DNA from: DASYHS01 sp035998295
Lineage (GTDB): Bacteria > Pseudomonadota > Alphaproteobacteria > Azospirillales > Azospirillaceae
Length of the DNA stretch: 64,000 bases
Direction of reading: 5' to 3'
NCBI RefSeq assembly: GCF_035998295.1
Contig: NZ_DASYHS010000024.1
Coordinates: forward strand, 9,449 to 73,448
The notes under the pieces are model-generated. The model saw nothing but the letters and a program-made list of their open reading frames with translations. It was not told the DNA's origin and made no database searches. Of the stretch, positions 17,317 through 27,600 are shown piece by piece (the first letter of the stretch is position 1; every line of letters starts with the position of its first letter). A program made the translations under genes and the position numbers.

Positions 17317-17733
17317 ATGTTCGTCCTGAACGAGAGGCTGGCGGCGGATACGGTGACGATCGGCGCGCTCGCGTTGTGCCGCGTCCTGATGATGGCGAAC
17401 CGGGCCTGGCCCTGGCTCGTCCTGGTGCCGCAGCGGCCCGGGATCCGCGAGATCCACGAGCTTGGCCGGGAGGACAGGGCCCTGCTGGTCGAGGAGGTCG
17501 CGCAGGCCTCGCTGGCGATGGAGCGGCTCCACGCCCCCGACAAGCTGAACGTCGGTGCGCTCGGCAACGTCGTGCCGCAGCTGCACCTGCACGTCGTCGC
17601 CCGCCGGGTCGGCGACCCGGCCTGGCCCGGCCCCGTGTGGGGCAGCGGCGTGCACGAGCCTTTTCCGCCCGAGGCGCTGGCCGCCGAGGCGGCGCGTTTC
17701 GCCGCGGCGCTGGGGCTGGCACCGCCGGCGTGA
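17317..17733 (+). CDS. HIT family protein
   Basis: A histidine-triad hydrolase or transferase of about 138 residues. The triad region is QLHLHVVAR at about 95, close to the usual HxHxHxx with the first position Q, as in some HIT families. The N-terminal RAWPWLVLVPQRPGIREIHEL and central PDKLNVGALGNVV segments fit the DUF/HIT_like group. Its substrate, likely a dinucleotide or nucleoside phosphoramidate, is not known. I start at ATG 17317 behind GGGGAGAGGCGG; an upstream ATG at 17287 would add ten Gly/Arg residues. Confidence 0.85.
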   Translation: MFVLNERLAADTVTIGALALCRVLMMANRAWPWLVLVPQRPGIREIHELGREDRALLVEEVAQASLAMERLHAPDKLNVGALGNVVPQLHLHVVARRVGDPAWPGPVWGSGVHEPFPPEALAAEAARFAAALGLAPPA

Positions 17734-17749
17734 CCGGCGGCCCGCGCGC

Positions 17750-19087
17750 TCAGCCGGCGCGGCCGGCCTCCCGCCGCTGCGCCTGGTTGGCCTCGCTCGC
17801 GGAGACCGGCGCCTTGGTCTCGCCCGTGATGAGGCGGGCGCCGCGCTGGAAGGTGAGGTAGCGCCACAGCCATTGCAGGGTGACCCGCGCCCGCTTCTCG
17901 AATCCGACCAGAAGCCAGACATGGACGATCGCCCACAGCACCCAGGCGACGAATCCCTTCAGGCGCATCCTGCCGAAATCCGCGACCGCGGCGTTGCGGC
18001 CGATCGTGGCCATGTTGCCGCGGTCCTTGAACCGGAACGGCTCCATCGGCCGGCCGTGGGGGATCGCCGCGGCGAGCTGGCGGCCGAGATGCTCGCCCTG
18101 CTGCTTGGCGACCTGGGCCAGGCCGGGCAGGGGGCGCTGGTCGTCGTCCAGGGCCAGCGCGGTGTCGCCCAGCGCGTAGACGCCCTCGAAGCCCGGCACG
18201 CCGAGGTCCGGCCCGACCCGGACCCGCCCGGCGCGGTCGGTCTCGACGCCCAGCCAGCGGCCGGCGGGCGAGGCGCGGACGCCGGCCCCCCAGATCACCG
18301 TGCCGGCCGGGATGAAGCGGCCGCCGGCCGTGACGCCCTCGGCGGTCACCGCTTCGACCGGGGTCTCGGTCAGCACGCTCACCCCGAGGCGGCGCAGCGC
18401 GTCCTCCGTATAGGCAGATAGCGGCTCCGGGAAGGTGGAAAGCAGCCGTGGTCCGGCCTCGATCAGGACGATCTCCGCATTGGCGGGGCGGATGCGGCGG
18501 AAGTCGCGGGCGAGCGTCCACTTCGCCAGCTCGGCGACCGCACCGGCCATCTCGACGCCGGTGGGGCCGCCGCCGACGACGACCACGGTCGTCAGCCGCT
18601 TCTGCTCATCCGGGTCCGGGGACATCTCCGCCTGCTCGAAAGCCAGAAGGAGGCGGGTGCGGATCTGGCGGGCGTCCTCGATCGTCTTGAGCCCGGGCGC
18701 CAGCGGCTCCCACTCGTCATGGCCGAAATAGCTGTGGGTCGACCCGGTCGCGAGGACGAGGTGGTCGTAGGGAACGTAGCCGTCGTCGGCCAGCAGGACG
18801 TGCCTGGCCGTGGCGTCGATCCCGGTCACTTCGCCCAGCAGGACGTCGACGTTCGGGTACCGGCTGACGATCCTGCGGATCGGCTCGGCGATGTCCGCGG
18901 GCGACAGGGCGGCGGTCGCCACTTGGTACAGCAGTGGCACGAACAGGTGGTAGTTGCGCCGGTCGATCACCGTGACGCGGATATTGGTGTCCCCAAGCTC
19001 GCTCGCGCAGGCAAGCCCGGCGAATCCGGCCCCGACGACGACGACGTGCGGCCGATCGTCGACGGGCGCGGGCGTGCGGTCGATCAT
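17750..19087 (-). CDS. NAD(P)/FAD-dependent oxidoreductase, type II NADH dehydrogenase
   Basis: A 445-residue single-subunit NADH:quinone oxidoreductase, which passes electrons from NADH to quinone at the inner membrane without pumping protons. The FAD loop VVVGAGFAGLACASEL is at about 13, VLATGSTHSYFG at about 115, the NADH loop VVVVGGGPTGVEMAGAVAEL at about 172, and VYALGDTA at about 295. The C-terminal amphipathic region (WVLWAIVHVWLLVGFEKR, then LQWLWRYLTF) matches the membrane anchor of NDH-2. It ends 16 bases from the convergent HIT gene. Confidence 0.9.
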   Translation of the reverse strand: MIDRTPAPVDDRPHVVVVGAGFAGLACASELGDTNIRVTVIDRRNYHLFVPLLYQVATAALSPADIAEPIRRIVSRYPNVDVLLGEVTGIDATARHVLLADDGYVPYDHLVLATGSTHSYFGHDEWEPLAPGLKTIEDARQIRTRLLLAFEQAEMSPDPDEQKRLTTVVVVGGGPTGVEMAGAVAELAKWTLARDFRRIRPANAEIVLIEAGPRLLSTFPEPLSAYTEDALRRLGVSVLTETPVEAVTAEGVTAGGRFIPAGTVIWGAGVRASPAGRWLGVETDRAGRVRVGPDLGVPGFEGVYALGDTALALDDDQRPLPGLAQVAKQQGEHLGRQLAAAIPHGRPMEPFRFKDRGNMATIGRNAAVADFGRMRLKGFVAWVLWAIVHVWLLVGFEKRARVTLQWLWRYLTFQRGARLITGETKAPVSASEANQAQRREAGRAG

Positions 19088-19176
19088 GGCTGGTGTCCGG
19101 GGTTTCGGTCGCTTGCGCAGGGTTCAACCGACCGGTCCCGGCATCGTTCCTGTCCGTTACCCTCGGCCAGCCGCCC

Positions 19177-20622
19177 TCAGCCCGCCGGCATCGCGCGTCG
19201 CGCCAGCGTCAGCACCCCGTGGGCGGCGGCGTCGGCCATGCGGTCGAGGAGGGCCGCGTCGACGTTGCCGGTGTCGTCGCAGGCCTCATGGTAGCAGGGG
19301 TCGAGCGGCTGGCCGGCGGTACCGCCCCAGCGCTCCGCGCTCTCGGCGCTCTTGACCTCCATGGACCCGGTGTAGAGGCCGCCGACGGGGATGCCGCGCG
19401 CGGCGAAGGACGCATGGTCCGACGAGCCGCCATAGGAGATCTCCTTCACCTCCTCCCCGGCGGCGGCGAAGTAGTCCCGGAACATGCGCTCGATCCCGGC
19501 CGAGCCGTCGGGTGCGGCGGGCCCCTCCGACGAACCGTCGCCGTCGTAGACGAGCGGCACTCCGTTGACCGAGCCCAGCATGTCGAAGTTCAGCACGGCC
19601 TCGATGCGCGCCAGCTCTTCGGCCGGAAGGGTGTCCACGTAGTGGCGCGAGCCGAGCAGGCCCAGTTCCTCGGCGCCCCAGAACGCGAAACGGACCGTTC
19701 GCCGGGGCGGCGCGTCGAGCTGGGCGAGCCGGACCGCGGCCTCCAGCACCGCGGCCGTTCCGCTGGCGTTGTCGTTGATGCCCGGCCCCTCGGGCACGCC
19801 GTCCAGATGGGCGCCCGCCAGGACGACCCGGCCACCGTCGGTGCCCGGCAGATCGGCGATCACGTTGCGCGTCGCGATCGTCCGGGCCTCGGCGGATACC
19901 GAGAGGCGTACCCGGATCGGCCCGGCGTCGGCGAGCGCCGCCCCGGCATCGAACGGGATCGCGACCGCCGGGATCGCGGCAGGCTTCGCGAGCTGCCCGC
20001 CGAAGGGCCCGGTCGCGTCCCCGGTCCCGGCATTCATGACGACGACGCCCGCAGCACCCGCCGCGGCCGCGTTCTCGACTTTGGTCGTGAAGGAGCAGGT
20101 CCCGCGCCGCAGCAGGGCAATGGAGCCGGTCTCGAAGCCGGCGAAGTCGGACGGCGCGCAGCCGCTGGCCGAGGTGGACGGGGACGAGCCGTCCAGCCCG
20201 AGGGCGACGGGCACCAGCGGCGCCTCGACGGTGCCGGAGCCGGAATTGCGCATCGTGCGCGTCCGCGCGACATGCGAGAGCGCGTCCCCCTCGCCGACGC
20301 GGGCGAGCACGGGCGGCGCCGTTTCGGCGAAATGGGGGAAGGTGAATTCCTGCTCGGTGACGGCGTAGCCGGCCGCCCGGAGCGTTCGCGCGACGTAGTC
20401 GGCCGACCGGTCGTAGCCTTCGGTTCCAGCGGCGCGGTTGCCGCCGGACCGGTCGGCGATGGCCTGGAGCGCCTCGACGTGGCGCATCAGGCCTTGCTGA
20501 GCGACCGAGTCGCGCAGCAAGGCCGAGGCGGTGAAATCGGACGGGGCGGCACGGACGGGACCGTTCGCGATGAGTGCCAGCGCGAGGACGGTCCCGGCCA
20601 AGCCGATGCGGTCGAGGGGCAT
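19177..20622 (-). CDS. Secreted M28 family aminopeptidase with PA domain
   Basis: A 481-residue exported zinc peptidase. The signal peptide is about 25 residues (VLALALIANGPVRA, then APSDF). A PA insert lies at about 130-225 (GSIALLRRGTCSFTTKVENA, AGVVVMN). The M28 catalytic domain follows: zinc ligands AHLDG at about 270, the bridging Asp in GINDNASG, catalytic EE in FWGAEELG, Asp in NFDMLG, and His in CYHEACDD near 455. SSDHASF lies in the usual position. Such enzymes release N-terminal amino acids from peptides in the periplasm or outside. It is divergent from nothing and sits upstream of typA on the same strand but is probably separate. Confidence 0.92.
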   Translation of the reverse strand: MPLDRIGLAGTVLALALIANGPVRAAPSDFTASALLRDSVAQQGLMRHVEALQAIADRSGGNRAAGTEGYDRSADYVARTLRAAGYAVTEQEFTFPHFAETAPPVLARVGEGDALSHVARTRTMRNSGSGTVEAPLVPVALGLDGSSPSTSASGCAPSDFAGFETGSIALLRRGTCSFTTKVENAAAAGAAGVVVMNAGTGDATGPFGGQLAKPAAIPAVAIPFDAGAALADAGPIRVRLSVSAEARTIATRNVIADLPGTDGGRVVLAGAHLDGVPEGPGINDNASGTAAVLEAAVRLAQLDAPPRRTVRFAFWGAEELGLLGSRHYVDTLPAEELARIEAVLNFDMLGSVNGVPLVYDGDGSSEGPAAPDGSAGIERMFRDYFAAAGEEVKEISYGGSSDHASFAARGIPVGGLYTGSMEVKSAESAERWGGTAGQPLDPCYHEACDDTGNVDAALLDRMADAAAHGVLTLARRAMPAG

Positions 20623-20668
20623 GACGGCCCTCCTTCTTTCACGGCGAGAAGGGCGGGCGGCGGCCGGT

Positions 20669-22495
20669 TCAGCCGGCCTCGGCCTGCCTTTGCGCCTTCT
20701 TGCGCTCGTGGGGATCCAACAGTTTCTTGCGCAGGCGGATGGTCTTCGGCGTCACCTCGACCAGCTCGTCGTCGTTGATGTAGCTGAGCGCCCGCTCGAG
20801 CGTCATCTGGATCGGCGGCGTCAGCTTGACCGCCTCGTCCTTGCCGGCCGCGCGGAAGTTGGTGAGCTGCTTGCCCTTCAGGACGTTGACCTCGAGGTCG
20901 TTGCCCCTCGTGTGCTCGCCGATGATCATCCCCTGGTAGACCTTGGCGCCGGGATCGATCAGCATCGGCCCGCGGTCCTCGAGGTTGAACAGCGCGTAGG
21001 TGACCGCCTCGCCATCGCCGTTGCTGATCAGCACGCCGGTGTGGCGCGAGGAGATCGGCCCCTTGTAGGGGGCGTAGCCGTGGAACAGACGGTTCATGAC
21101 GCCGGTGCCGCGGGTGTCGGTGAGGAACTCGGACAGGTAGCCGATCAGGCCCCGGGACGGCGCGTGGAACACCAGACGCTGCTTGCCGCCGCCGGAAGGA
21201 CGCATCTCAACCAGGTCGGCCTTCCGCTCGCTCAGCTTCTGGACGACGGCGCCCGAGTACTCCTCGTCGACGTCGATCACCGCCTCCTCGATCGGCTCCA
21301 GCCGCTGGCCGCTGACGGGATCGCTCCTGAACAGCACGCGGGGACGCGAGATCGACAGCTCGAAGCCTTCGCGCCGCATCGTCTCGATCAGGATGCCGAG
21401 CTGCAGTTCGCCGCGCCCGGCCACCTCGTAGGCGTCGCCGTCCTCGGTTTCCCGGATGCGCAGCGCGACGTTGCCTTCCGCCTCGCGGAAAAGGCGGTCG
21501 CGGATCATGCGGCTCGTGACCTTGTCGCCCTCGCGCCCGGCCAGCGGGCTGTCGTTGACCGAGAAGGTCATCGCCAGGGTCGGAGGGTCGATCGGCTGCG
21601 CGGGCAGCGCCTCGGTCACCTGCGGGTCGCAGATCGTGTCGGCCACGGTGGCGGTCGAAAGCCCGGCGATCGCGACGATGTCGCCCGCCTCGGCCTCCTC
21701 GACGCCGACGCGCTCCAGCCCGCGGAAGGCCAGCACCTTGCTGATGCGTCCGACCTCGATCTGCTTGCCGTCGCGCGACAGCGCCTTGATCGCCATGTTC
21801 GGGCGCACCTTGCCGCCCTCGATCCGCCCGGTCAGCAGCCGGCCGAGATAGGGGTTCGCCTCGAGCGTCGTCGCCAGCATGCGGAATGGCGCGTCCGGCT
21901 CCACCGTCGGGGCGGGGACGTGGCGGCGGACCAGCTCGAACAGGGGCGCCAGGTCCTTGCGGTCGCCGTTCTCGAGGTCGTCCGTGGCCCAGCCGTTGCG
22001 GCCCGACGCGAACAGGGTTGGGAAATCGAGCTGCTCGTCCGTGGCGTCGAGGCCGGCGAACAGGTCGAACACCTCGTCGTGCACCTCGTGGGCGCGGGCG
22101 TCGGGGCGGTCGACCTTGTTGACGACGACGATCGGCCGCAGGCCGAGCTTCAGGGCCTTGCCGACCACGAACTTGGTCTGGGGCAGCGGGCCCTCGGCCG
22201 CATCGACCAGGACGACGACACCGTCGACCATGCTCAGGATACGTTCGACTTCGCCGCCGAAATCGGCGTGGCCGGGGGTGTCGACGATGTTGATTCGCAT
22301 GCCGTCCCAAGGCACGGACGTGCATTTCGCGAGGATGGTGATCCCGCGCTCGCGTTCCAGGTCGTTGCTGTCGAGCGCGCGCTCGGCAACCTGCTGGTTC
22401 TCGCGAAAGGCGCCCGACTGGCGCAGCAGCGCGTCGACCAGGGTCGTCTTTCCGTGGTCGACATGGGCGATGATGGCGATGTTCCGCAGATCCAT
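20669..22495 (-). CDS. typA: Translational GTPase TypA/BipA
   Basis: A 608-residue ribosome-associated GTPase that assists 50S assembly and translation under cold or stress. The G motifs are AHVDHGKTTL at about residue 11, RERGITI, DTPGHADFGG and NKVDRPDA. Domain 2 (GRIEGGKVRPNMAI), the EF-G-like domains and the BipA-specific C-terminus (THIS region MIIGEHTRGNDLEVN, then KGKQLTNFRAAGKDE) are all present. ATG 22495 gives the invariant MDLRNIAIIAHVDH start; the open frame upstream is not coding. Thirty-seven bases upstream of the start is an intrinsic-terminator-like hairpin facing the gene. Confidence 0.95.
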   Translation of the reverse strand: MDLRNIAIIAHVDHGKTTLVDALLRQSGAFRENQQVAERALDSNDLERERGITILAKCTSVPWDGMRINIVDTPGHADFGGEVERILSMVDGVVVLVDAAEGPLPQTKFVVGKALKLGLRPIVVVNKVDRPDARAHEVHDEVFDLFAGLDATDEQLDFPTLFASGRNGWATDDLENGDRKDLAPLFELVRRHVPAPTVEPDAPFRMLATTLEANPYLGRLLTGRIEGGKVRPNMAIKALSRDGKQIEVGRISKVLAFRGLERVGVEEAEAGDIVAIAGLSTATVADTICDPQVTEALPAQPIDPPTLAMTFSVNDSPLAGREGDKVTSRMIRDRLFREAEGNVALRIRETEDGDAYEVAGRGELQLGILIETMRREGFELSISRPRVLFRSDPVSGQRLEPIEEAVIDVDEEYSGAVVQKLSERKADLVEMRPSGGGKQRLVFHAPSRGLIGYLSEFLTDTRGTGVMNRLFHGYAPYKGPISSRHTGVLISNGDGEAVTYALFNLEDRGPMLIDPGAKVYQGMIIGEHTRGNDLEVNVLKGKQLTNFRAAGKDEAVKLTPPIQMTLERALSYINDDELVEVTPKTIRLRKKLLDPHERKKAQRQAEAG

Positions 22496-22531
22496 CGGAG
22501 CTTCTCGGTCGTTGAGCCGGACGCGCGCAAG

Positions 22532-22561
22532 AAAAAAACCCGGACACGCGACGTGCCGGGG
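22532..22561 (-). terminator. Intrinsic terminator-like hairpin in the typA leader
   Basis: Read on the minus strand, CCGGCACG, a three-base loop, CGTG(T)CCGGG and then seven T residues (A-tract at 22532-22538). The stem has nine pairs with one bulged base. It points toward typA, whose start codon is 37 bases further on, and no minus-strand gene lies upstream. It either ends a short transcript from the typA-tamA gap or acts as an attenuator. Confidence 0.65.
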
Positions 22562-22755
22562 CGGAGGTCCTGTTGCGGTGCAGTATAGGAATGCCGAGCG
22601 CAAAGGCAAGACCGGGCGGCGAGGCAGGGGTCGTCCGGATGTCCCCTGGCACGTCGCCGATTGCGACAATAGGGTGGGGATCGGATGCCGCGACCGCAAG
22701 GGGCGAAAGCGGCATCCCTTCGACTTCCGGCCCGCGAACCGAAAGGAGACGTCGC

Positions 22756-24591
22756 CTGACCGCCCGCTTCATCCCCACCGTGGCAGCCCGAATCGCCCTC
22801 GTCCTGCCGCTCCTGGGAACTCCGCTATCCCTGCCGGCCCCGGTCTTTGCGCAGGAGGCGGCCTACCGCGTGGATCTGACCGGGATCGACGACTCGGAGC
22901 TGCGCGAGCTGATCGAGGAGGCCTCCTCCCTGTTCAGCCTCGCCGACGATCCGCCTCCCAGCCTCGTCGGGCTGCAGCGCCGGATCGAGGCCGACCGCGG
23001 CCGCGTCGAGGCGGCGCTCCGCTCGGTCGGCTACTATGCCGGCACCGTCGACGTGGCGGTCGACTCGGCCGCCGATCCCATCGAGGTCCGAATCGCCGTC
23101 GAGCCCGGCCCGCGCTACACCTTCGGCGAGGTCGCGGTCGTCGGGCCGGAAGGGCGGCCCCTGGAGGAGGTCACGGTCGAGCGCGACGCGCTCGCGCTGC
23201 CGCAGGGCGCGCCGGCGCTCGCGCGCGACGTGGTCGCGGCGCAGTCCCGCCTGGAGGAGCTGGTGGTCGCCCGGGGCTACGCCTTCGCCGAGGTCCCCGA
23301 CCGCGAGATCGTGGTCGACCATTCGGATCGGACCATGGACGTGACCTTCGTCGTCGCCCCGGGCGACGCCGTCCTGCTCGGGCCCGTGACGATCCGAGGG
23401 CTGGAGCGGGTCGACGAGGACCTGGTGCGCGGCCGCATCCCCTGGGATCCCGGCGCCCGCTTCCGCCCGGAGCTGCTGGCGCGAGCGCGCGAGCGCATTT
23501 CGGATCTCGGCCCCTTCGCGTCGGTCAGGGTGGACCTGGCCGAGGAGACCGGCGCCGACGGGCTGACGCCGGTCGTGGTGGAGGTCGTCGAGCGGCCGCG
23601 CAGGGTGATCGGCGCGGCGGTCGCCTTTTCGACGACGGAGGGGCTGGGCGTCGAGGCGTTCTGGGGCCATCGCAACCTGTTCGGCGGCGGCGAGCAGTTC
23701 GACATCTCGGGTTTCGCCAGCGGCATCGGCGTCGATTCCGTCAGCGCGGACGTCGTCGAGGAGACGGATTTCGGGATCGACGTCGAGTTCCGCAAACCCG
23801 ACGTCTTCGCGGTCGACCAGACCCTGATCGCCAGCCTGGAACTGCTTACCGAGCGGCCGGAGGCCTATGACCGCGAGGCCGTGACCGCGTCCGTCCGGCT
23901 GTCGCGGGTGCTGTCCGGAGGGCTGACCGCAGGTTACGGCGTCACCGTCGAGCGGTCCCGCATCCAGGAGGCGGAGCGGTCCACCACGAGCACCCTGTTC
24001 GGCGTGCCGCTGTCGGTCGCGTGGGACGTGACGGACGACCTCCTCGACCCGTCCGAAGGCGTGCGCACCGAGCTGCTGACGACCCCGTGGGTCCAGTCCG
24101 GCGCCGCCGACGCGCGGTTCCTCGCCAGCCGCTGGACCACGTCCGCCTACCAGAGCTTCCTGGAGGACGATTTGACCCTCGCCGGCCGGGTCTCCTTCGG
24201 CAGCATCGCCGGAGCCGAGGTCGAGGAGATCCCCGCCGACAAGCGCTTCTACGCCGGCGGCGGCGGTTCGATCCGGGGCTTCGGCTTCCAGAGGGTCGGG
24301 CCGGCCGACGCCTTCGGCGACCCGCGGGGCGGACGCTCGCTGTTCGAGATCGGCGCCGAACTGCGCTACCGCCTGACCGACACCATCGGGATCGTTCCGT
24401 TCGTGGACGGCGGCAACGTCTTCGACACGACGCTGCCCAGTTTCGACGAGGAGCTGAAATGGGGGGCCGGCCTGGGTCTGCGCTACTTCACGGGTTTCGG
24501 GCCGTTGCGCGCCGACGTCGCCGTTCCGCTCAACCCCGAACCCGGGGACGACCGGTGGGCGCTCTATCTCAGCATCGGGCAGGCGTTCTGA
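22756..24591 (+). CDS. tamA: Autotransporter/translocation assembly outer-membrane protein TamA
   Basis: A BamA/Omp85-family outer-membrane protein of about 611 residues that works with TamB in envelope assembly or phospholipid transport. It has a signal peptide ending PAPVFA, POTRA-like domains at about 35-265 (VDVAVDSAADPIEVRIAVEPG, YTFGEVAVVG, ITIRGLERV), and a 16-strand barrel with the surface-antigen motif GGGGSIRGFG at about 500 and a terminal aromatic, QAF. The start is unusual: an AAGGAG site at 22743 is seven bases from a CTG at 22756, which gives an ideal signal peptide. GTG 22780 is the next conventional choice. tamB follows. Confidence 0.9.
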   Translation: MTARFIPTVAARIALVLPLLGTPLSLPAPVFAQEAAYRVDLTGIDDSELRELIEEASSLFSLADDPPPSLVGLQRRIEADRGRVEAALRSVGYYAGTVDVAVDSAADPIEVRIAVEPGPRYTFGEVAVVGPEGRPLEEVTVERDALALPQGAPALARDVVAAQSRLEELVVARGYAFAEVPDREIVVDHSDRTMDVTFVVAPGDAVLLGPVTIRGLERVDEDLVRGRIPWDPGARFRPELLARARERISDLGPFASVRVDLAEETGADGLTPVVVEVVERPRRVIGAAVAFSTTEGLGVEAFWGHRNLFGGGEQFDISGFASGIGVDSVSADVVEETDFGIDVEFRKPDVFAVDQTLIASLELLTERPEAYDREAVTASVRLSRVLSGGLTAGYGVTVERSRIQEAERSTTSTLFGVPLSVAWDVTDDLLDPSEGVRTELLTTPWVQSGAADARFLASRWTTSAYQSFLEDDLTLAGRVSFGSIAGAEVEEIPADKRFYAGGGGSIRGFGFQRVGPADAFGDPRGGRSLFEIGAELRYRLTDTIGIVPFVDGGNVFDTTLPSFDEELKWGAGLGLRYFTGFGPLRADVAVPLNPEPGDDRWALYLSIGQAF

Positions 24592-24682
24592 GGGCCGACT
24601 CGGGCGATCGCCTCTGGCCTTTTGCACATTCGCGCACGACATGTGTCCCGTCCGCCACCGGCGGAACGGATCCCGGAAGGCG

Positions 24683-27600
24683 GTGTCGCGCGTAGTGAAG
24701 GTACTCAAGGTCATCGTATTCGCCCTGCTCGGGCTGGTGGCGCTGTTCGTCCTGGCCGGTGCGGCGGCGGTGTTCTGGCTCGGCACCGAACCGGGGCGGG
24801 GCTGGCTTGCCGCCACGATCGAGGAAGCGGCGAGCGGACCCGGCCAGCGGGTCGAGATCGGCTCGACGCAAGGCTCGCCGTTCGGGACGCTGGTCGTCCG
24901 CGACGTCGCGGTCGCGGACGACGAGGGCGTCTGGCTCGCCGTCGACGAAGCCCGGCTTGCCTGGGAGCCGCTGGCGCTGCTTCGCCGGCGCCTCCAGGTC
25001 GATGCGATCGAGGTCGGCAGCCTCGATCTGCGCCGCCTGCCGTCCGGACCGGAAGACGAGACCGAGGAGGGCGGGCCTCCCGGCCTGCCGGACCTGCCGG
25101 TGACGGTGGCGCTCGACCGGCTCGCCGTCGAGCGCCTGCATCTCGGCAAGGCGGTGCTGGGGACCGAGGACGCGGCGGTCCAGGTCGCCGGGTCGGCGCT
25201 GCTCGGCGAGGCGGGGCGCAGCCTCTCGGTCAAGCTGGGGGTCGACCGGATCGACGGCCGCGCCGGGTCGGTGGCGCTCGACGTCCTGCTGGTGCCCGAC
25301 GAGGATCGCCTCGACCTCGCGCTCTCGGTCGCCGAGCCCGAGGGCGGCATCATCGCGCGGCTGGCCGGACTCCCGGGCCAGCCGCCGGTGACGGCGAGCC
25401 TCGACGGCACCGGCACGCTCGCGGACTGGCAGGGCCGCCTGGAGGCGGCCGCCGGCCCCGGCCTCGCGCTCGCCGCCGACCTTTCCGTGGAGCGGGCCGG
25501 GGAGCTGGACGGGGAGCAGGGCGGTCACCGCGTCGCCGTTTCGGCGTCGGGCACCGTCGATGCGCTGCTGGCGTCGCTGCCGGACGACGTCCGCGCGGCG
25601 GTGGGAGACCGGCCCCGGCTGGACCTGCTCGTCGTGGTGCCCGGGTCGGGACCTCTCGGCATAGAGCGGGCCGAGGTCGAGCTTGCCGCCCTCACGGCTT
25701 CCGCCAGCGGTTCCTATGCGGCCGGGAACGCCGCCCTGGACCTGGCCTATGCCGTCGACGTCCGGCCGGAGCCGGCGCTCCAGCGTCTGGCGGGCGACGC
25801 TTCCTGGCGGTCGCTCTCGCTCGAAGGCACGCTGACGGGGCCGGTAGACGCGCCGCAGGTGACGGCGACCTTGCGGGCGGAGCAGCCAGCGGTCGCCGGG
25901 TTCGCCGCGCGGGAGGCCGTCGCGACGGTACGGGCGGACCCTGTGGATGAGCCCGCGGGATCGGCGGCCTTCGCCGTCCGGACCGACGGCGAGGTGGCCG
26001 GGCTCGCCCTTCCCGACCCGGCCCTGGCGCAGGCCTTGGGCGAGACGCTGACCTGGGAGGGATCGGCCGTCGTCGCCCCCGAGGCCGGCACGCTGCGCCT
26101 CGAACGCCTGATCGCCGGCACGGCGTCCGGCGATCTCTCGGTGTCGGGCACCGCCGCGCTTTCCGGCGAGAGCGCGGATCTGCGCGTCGTGCTGGATGTG
26201 CCGGCGCTCGCCGCGTTCGCACCGCTCCTCGGCGTTCCCCTGGAGGGCGGGGCCGGCCTGACGGCCGAGGTGGCGCTGGCCGGCGGGGCGGTGGAAGCGA
26301 CGCTCGCGGGTGCTGCGCGCGATCTCGTGACCGGGATACCCCCGGCGGACGCGCTGCTCGGCGGCGCGGTCGATCTCGCGGCCACCGTGGGCGTTTCGCC
26401 CGGCGGGGACGTCGCGGTCGAGGGGCTGCGCCTCTCCGCGGACCGCCTGGGCGTGACGGGGCAGGCGACGCTGGCCGGAGGGGATCTGGCGGCGTCCTGG
26501 CGGGCCGAGGCCGGCGACCTCGCGGCGCTGGGAGACGCGGTCGGCCAGCCGCTCTCGGGCGGGCTGGTCGTCGAAGGCAGCGCCACCGGCAGCCCCGAGG
26601 CGCCGGTCGTGAGCGTGCGGGCGGCGGGCCGCGACCTCGTCGTCGCGGGCACGGCGCTCGGCGCCCCGGTCCTCGACCTGGACGTCCGGGACCTGGCCGC
26701 CGGGCCGCGCGGGCGCGCGGAACTGACCGCGGTGGTCGAGGGGCTGCCCCTCCAACTGGCAACCACCTATGCGCTGCGTGACGGCACGCTGGCGCTCGAC
26801 GGGCTCGAACTGGCGGCCGGGTCGGCCCGGGCGGCCGGCGATCTTGCCGTGGACCTCGCCACCGCGACCGTCGCCGGCCGGCTGGACGGGCAGGTGCCCG
26901 ATCTCGCGCCGTTCGCGGCGCTGGCGGGGACGGACCTGCGCGGCAGCACCGGGTTCGAGGTCCGGCTCACGGCCCCGCAGGGGCGCCAGTCCGTCGGGAT
27001 CGTCGCCGGCGTGGACGGGCTGCGGGTGCTCGACGGCGGCGAGCCCAGCTTCCTGGCCGGGCGCCTCGACCTGCGCGCCGAGGTCGCGGACCTGCTCGGC
27101 ACGCCGGCCGGCAGCGTCGAGGTGGAGGGGACCGATGCGCTCGCCGGAGGGGCCAGCCTCGCGGTCTTCGGCGCCGAGGCCGAGGGCAGCCTGGAGCGTG
27201 CGGATTTCCGCGCCTCGGCCGAAGGCGGGGCCGGACAGCCTTTCCAGATCGAGACGGCCGGGACCTTCGCCGCCGGCGGGGAGGCCAGCCGCGTGGCACT
27301 CGACCGTTTCCGGGGCATCTACGGCGACGAGCCCTTCGAGCTCGCGCAGCCGGCCGCCCTGGTCTTCGGCGACGGCATCGCGGTGGAGGACCTGCGTCTG
27401 CGCAGCGGCGCCGCCGCCCTCGCGGCGGATGCCCGCATCGGTGCCGACGCGCTGGAGGGGCAGATCCGCCTCGACCGGATACCGCTGGATCTCGCGAGGC
27501 TCTTCGACCCGACGCTCGGGTTGGACGGGACGCTGGACGGCACGGCGGTCCTCTCCGGCTCTCCGGCCGATCCCAGGGCCGAGGTGGAGGTGCGCCTGTC

